In this document: piece by piece, positions 61,183 to 64,000 of the stretch
Position numbering within the stretch: position 1 is the first letter of the stretch
Layout of the letters: every line of letters starts with the position of its first letter
Origin: Vibrio toranzoniae
GTDB taxonomy: Bacteria; Pseudomonadota; Gammaproteobacteria; Enterobacterales; Vibrionaceae
Length of the DNA: 64,000 bases
Assembly (NCBI RefSeq): GCF_024347655.1
Contig: NZ_AP025514.1
Coordinates: 868,001 to 932,000, forward strand
Direction: 5' to 3'
Translations under genes and position numbers: made by a program
The notes under the pieces: model-generated
Databases searched by the model: none
Seen by the model: only the letters and a program-made list of their open reading frames with translations
What the model was told of the DNA's origin: nothing

Positions 61183-63321
61183 ATGAGCTATCTTGCGTTA
61201 GCGCGAAAATGGCGACCAACCAAATTCAAAGAAGTGGTTGGTCAAGCCCATGTTTTAACAGCATTAGAGAATGCCCTTAGCCAAAATAGGTTGCATCACG
61301 CATACCTGTTCAGCGGCACACGAGGTGTCGGTAAAACGACCATCGGCCGTTTATTTGCTAAGGGTCTCAACTGTGAAACAGGCATTACCTCAACCCCTTG
61401 TGGTGAGTGTGCAACCTGTAAAGAGATTGATGAAGGTCGTTTTGTTGATCTTCTTGAAATCGATGCTGCCTCTCGAACTAAGGTAGAAGATACCCGCGAG
61501 CTTCTGGACAATGTTCAGTACAAGCCAGCACGTGGTCGCTTCAAGGTTTACCTTATCGATGAAGTACACATGCTTTCTAGGCACAGTTTTAACGCGCTTC
61601 TAAAGACCTTAGAAGAGCCGCCTGAGTATGTGAAATTTTTGCTCGCAACGACCGATCCACAGAAGCTTCCAGTGACGATTCTATCGCGTTGTCTGCAGTT
61701 CCACCTTAAGCCGATCAGTGTTGATAATATTCACGAACAGCTTGACCACATTCTTGAACAAGAAAGTGTGGCGTCTGAGTCTCGTGCGCTTGGCATGATT
61801 GCTCATGCGGCTGACGGCAGTATGCGTGATGCTCTGAGTTTAACGGATCAAGCTATCGCATTAGGCAACGGCAATGTTGTGACAGACACTGTGGCTCATA
61901 TGCTCGGTACGCTAGACACCGACCAAGCCATTCACTTGCTAGAAGCGATCAGCAGTAAGCAGCCGCAAGTAGCAATGGCTTGCATCGAAGGTCTTGCCGA
62001 GAATGGTGTGGAATGGGATGGTTTATTGAGTCAACTTGCGACCCAGTTACATCGCCTTGCAATGTTTCAAGCATTGCCATCAACCCTAGATAAAGCACAG
62101 CCTGATGCTGAACGGATAGAACTGCTTAGCAACGCATTGAGCCCACAAGATATCCAACTGTACTATCAGATTGTGTTGAAAGGACGTCAAGACCTACCGT
62201 TATCACCCACTGCGCGTGTTGGTATTGAGATGGTGGCTTTACGTATGTTGGCGTTTAGACCTGCAGAACAAGCAATGGCAACGGCAATATCGACTCAGTC
62301 GACGAGCACTGCGCCAGTGGCAGCTCCGGGAGAGCCTCAGAGGCAACAACAGGCTCAGCAGCAGGGTTCAGCACAGTATTCCGATTCGCAAGGTTACGCT
62401 GGCCATTCAGGCAGCCAAGGTTATCCTGAGCAGGATTACTCGCACAGTCAGTATGATGCACCACCGACTTATGACGAACGCCCTAGCTATGGTGCAGAGC
62501 AGCCTCAACAGCAAGCAAATTATCAGAATCAGAGGCCAGCTCAGCCACACAACGATGCTTCACCTGTTTCTTCTGCTCCGCAAGGACAATCAGAACGTCC
62601 TGCTTCGCCTGTAAGTGGTTTACGCCACCAACTGCGTTCTCAACGCAGGGGCAGCGCAGCACCAGAGAGCAAAGGTTCAGCGCCAAAAAAGACTAAAGCG
62701 ACACCGGCTAAAACTTCAGTTCTTGACCGAGTTGCTCAGCAACACGGTGGCTCTGAGCGGGTGTCGCCAGCTTCTTTATCTACCTCTTCGACAGAAAAGG
62801 TAACCAATGATAATGAACCTTATCGCTGGAAACCGTCTAAACCTGTAGTGAAAGAGGTGAACAAAGAGCTTACCCCCACTCAGATCAAGCGCGCGTTGGA
62901 GCATGTTAAGACACCAGAAATGGTCGAAAAATTGCTTCAAGAGTCTATTTCTCAAGATCAATGGTCCGCCACGATTCAAAAGCTAGAGACAGCCAAGCTT
63001 GTTGAACAGTTAGCATTAAACTCAGTGTTTTCTAAAAATGGAACATCAATTACTCTAACGTTAAGAGCGAGTCAGGCTCACTTGAATACGGACCGTGCGC
63101 AGAGCGAACTATTACAGTCTCTCAATGCTGTACTCGGAGAAGAGTGTCATTTGAGCGTTGAAATCGGTGAGGGTGGAGAAACGCCTCTAGAACTACGAGA
63201 AAGATTGTATCAAGGCAAGTTGAAAGACGCGTTTACCAGTTTGGAAAACGATGCCAACGTACAGTTTATCGAAAAGCGTTTTGCTGCGGAGCTCGACAGA
63301 GACAGCGTTCGTCCTATCTAG
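61183..63321 (+). CDS. dnaX: DNA polymerase III subunits tau and gamma
   Basis: DnaX is the motor of the clamp loader; tau also joins the two polymerases and the helicase. The AAA+ domain shows Walker A FSGTRGVGKTTIGRLFAKG, a zinc module with CETGITSTPCGECATCKE, Walker B VYLIDEVHMLS and sensor 1 LLATTDPQKLP. A long Gln/Pro/Ser-rich linker (about residues 375-490) is followed by the tau C-terminal domain. Full-length tau has 712 aa. A -1 frameshift site at 62685-62691 would give a gamma of 504 aa that ends after Pro-Lys-Lys-Asp. Confidence 0.97.
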   Translation: MSYLALARKWRPTKFKEVVGQAHVLTALENALSQNRLHHAYLFSGTRGVGKTTIGRLFAKGLNCETGITSTPCGECATCKEIDEGRFVDLLEIDAASRTKVEDTRELLDNVQYKPARGRFKVYLIDEVHMLSRHSFNALLKTLEEPPEYVKFLLATTDPQKLPVTILSRCLQFHLKPISVDNIHEQLDHILEQESVASESRALGMIAHAADGSMRDALSLTDQAIALGNGNVVTDTVAHMLGTLDTDQAIHLLEAISSKQPQVAMACIEGLAENGVEWDGLLSQLATQLHRLAMFQALPSTLDKAQPDAERIELLSNALSPQDIQLYYQIVLKGRQDLPLSPTARVGIEMVALRMLAFRPAEQAMATAISTQSTSTAPVAAPGEPQRQQQAQQQGSAQYSDSQGYAGHSGSQGYPEQDYSHSQYDAPPTYDERPSYGAEQPQQQANYQNQRPAQPHNDASPVSSAPQGQSERPASPVSGLRHQLRSQRRGSAAPESKGSAPKKTKATPAKTSVLDRVAQQHGGSERVSPASLSTSSTEKVTNDNEPYRWKPSKPVVKEVNKELTPTQIKRALEHVKTPEMVEKLLQESISQDQWSATIQKLETAKLVEQLALNSVFSKNGTSITLTLRASQAHLNTDRAQSELLQSLNAVLGEECHLSVEIGEGGETPLELRERLYQGKLKDAFTSLENDANVQFIEKRFAAELDRDSVRPI
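62671..62696 (+). promoter_or_regulatory. Programmed -1 frameshift site in dnaX (gamma subunit)
   Basis: The heptamer A AAA AAG (62685-62691) is in the correct frame: its first A ends a CCA codon, then AAA and AAG follow. A shift of -1 gives GAC and then the stop TAA at 62694-62696. AAAGG (62671-62675) lies 9 bases upstream as a possible internal Shine-Dalgarno stimulator. E. coli dnaX has the same heptamer and an immediate stop. No strong downstream hairpin is obvious here. Confidence 0.85.
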
Positions 63322-63472
63322 AACACTATTCGTTTAGTGACCGGCATATCATCGCAGATAATCAAATCTGAGAACTGAACATCGAGGGGTTGAATCGCAT
63401 TGTTTTAACCCCCATTTAGGCACGTATAGCTTAATTAATTTTAATAAACCAATTAGACCAGAGAGTATTAAC

Positions 63473-63802
63473 ATGTTTGGTAAAGGCGGTATGGGCAACA
63501 TGATGAAGCAAGCCCAGCAAATGCAAGAGCGCATGCAAAAGCTTCAAGAAGAAATCGCAAATATGGAAGTTACAGGTGAGTCAGGTGCTGGCCTTGTAAA
63601 GGTAACGATCACTGGTAGTCACAGCGTTCGCCGTGTTGATATCGATGAAAGTTTAATGGAAGACGATAAAGAGATGCTTGAAGATCTTATCGCTGCTGCT
63701 TTCAACGATGCGGCTCGTCGTGTTGAAGAAACTCAAAAAGAGAAAATGGCTGGCGTAACTGGTGGAATGCAACTTCCACCAGGTATGAAGATGCCTTTCT
63801 AA
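63473..63802 (+). CDS. ybaB: YbaB/EbfC family nucleoid-associated protein
   Basis: A 109-aa DNA-binding protein. The N-terminus reads [20 protein letters not shown] and is a helix; then [21 protein letters not shown] is the beta sheet core, and [20 protein letters not shown] is the C-terminal helix. E. coli YbaB binds DNA as a dimer. It precedes recR, as in E. coli. Confidence 0.96.
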   Translation: MFGKGGMGNMMKQAQQMQERMQKLQEEIANMEVTGESGAGLVKVTITGSHSVRRVDIDESLMEDDKEMLEDLIAAAFNDAARRVEETQKEKMAGVTGGMQLPPGMKMPF

Positions 63803-63880
63803 GTAACTTATTCTTAAAGATTAATTCAAGTAATGGTTTGTTGTGAACGAACGGTTACCTGAAAATCAGAACGGTTAAAT

Positions 63881-64000
63881 ATGCGTACCAGTCACATGCT
63901 GGAGCATCTGATGGAGGCCTTACGTTGTCTACCTGGGGTTGGTCCCAAGTCGGCGCAGCGTATGGCCTTTCATTTGTTACAGCGCGATAGAAAAGGCGGC
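63881..64000 (+). CDS. recR: Recombination protein RecR, N-terminal end (partial)
   Basis: The first 40 codons of RecR are present; the gene runs beyond the window. [20 protein letters not shown] and [20 protein letters not shown] match the N-terminal helix-hairpin-helix region of RecR, which works with RecO to load RecA on gapped DNA. It lies 78 bases after ybaB. Confidence 0.95.

Overview
The window is a piece of the main chromosome of a Vibrio, most likely a marine species near the Splendidus clade. The evidence is moderate GC, Vibrio-type proteins throughout (a HubP-like FimV, TfoS, FeoABC, the MinCDE-YcgL cluster), and gene order that follows Vibrio and E. coli core blocks: sdh-suc, znu, tfoS-tfoR-feo, yoaA-tsaB-slp-fadD-rnd-min, epmC-yfcL-mnmC-fabB-pdxB-asd-fimV-truA-accD-folC-dedD-cvpA-purF, and ybaN-apt-dnaX-ybaB-recR. 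No insertion sequence, prophage, CRISPR array or genomic island was seen. The window opens inside sdhA and closes inside recR.

Layout. 1-7.5 kb: the end of the succinate dehydrogenase operon and the 2-oxoglutarate dehydrogenase / succinyl-CoA synthetase genes (sucABCD). A terminator-like hairpin lies between sdhB and sucA, and the sucB-sucC gap is unusually rich in complementary repeats. 7.5-10.1 kb: the zinc importer znuBC/znuA, divergent around a Zur box. 10.3-17 kb: tfoS (membrane-bound AraC-type chitin/competence regulator), a minus-strand small RNA gene that matches tfoR in position and shape, and the ferrous iron importer feoABC. 17-21.3 kb: a HIT protein, argS, a YecM-like protein and purU. 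21.6-32.7 kb: yoaA, tsaB, an unknown 101-aa protein, an Slp lipoprotein, a hydrolase, fadD, rnd, minCDE, ycgL and a lytic transglycosylase. 32.8-36.5 kb: a LysR regulator, a NupC transporter, folD and tRNA-Arg(TCT). 36.7-46.6 kb: aroC, a TRIC-family membrane protein, epmC, yfcL, an FMN reductase, mnmC, fabB with a long structured 3' UTR (a FarS candidate), pdxB and asd. 46.8-51.3 kb: the giant acidic FimV/HubP protein. 51.5-57.4 kb: truA, accD, folC, dedD, cvpA and purF. 57.4-64 kb: a LysR regulator, an RssB-like response regulator, a 45-aa membrane peptide, ybaN (apparently with an ATT start), apt, dnaX with a programmed frameshift site, ybaB and recR.

The most interesting parts are regulatory RNA and control elements rather than new protein systems. 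They are the tfoS/tfoR pair with a candidate TfoS operator (two adjacent 16-bp direct repeats just upstream of tfoR), the sucC leader with six alternating copies of a complementary hexamer plus a GAAA-loop hairpin, the fabB 3' UTR, the ATT-initiated ybaN, and the A AAA AAG frameshift site in dnaX. All assignments come from reading the sequence and from recalled family knowledge. No database search was run.
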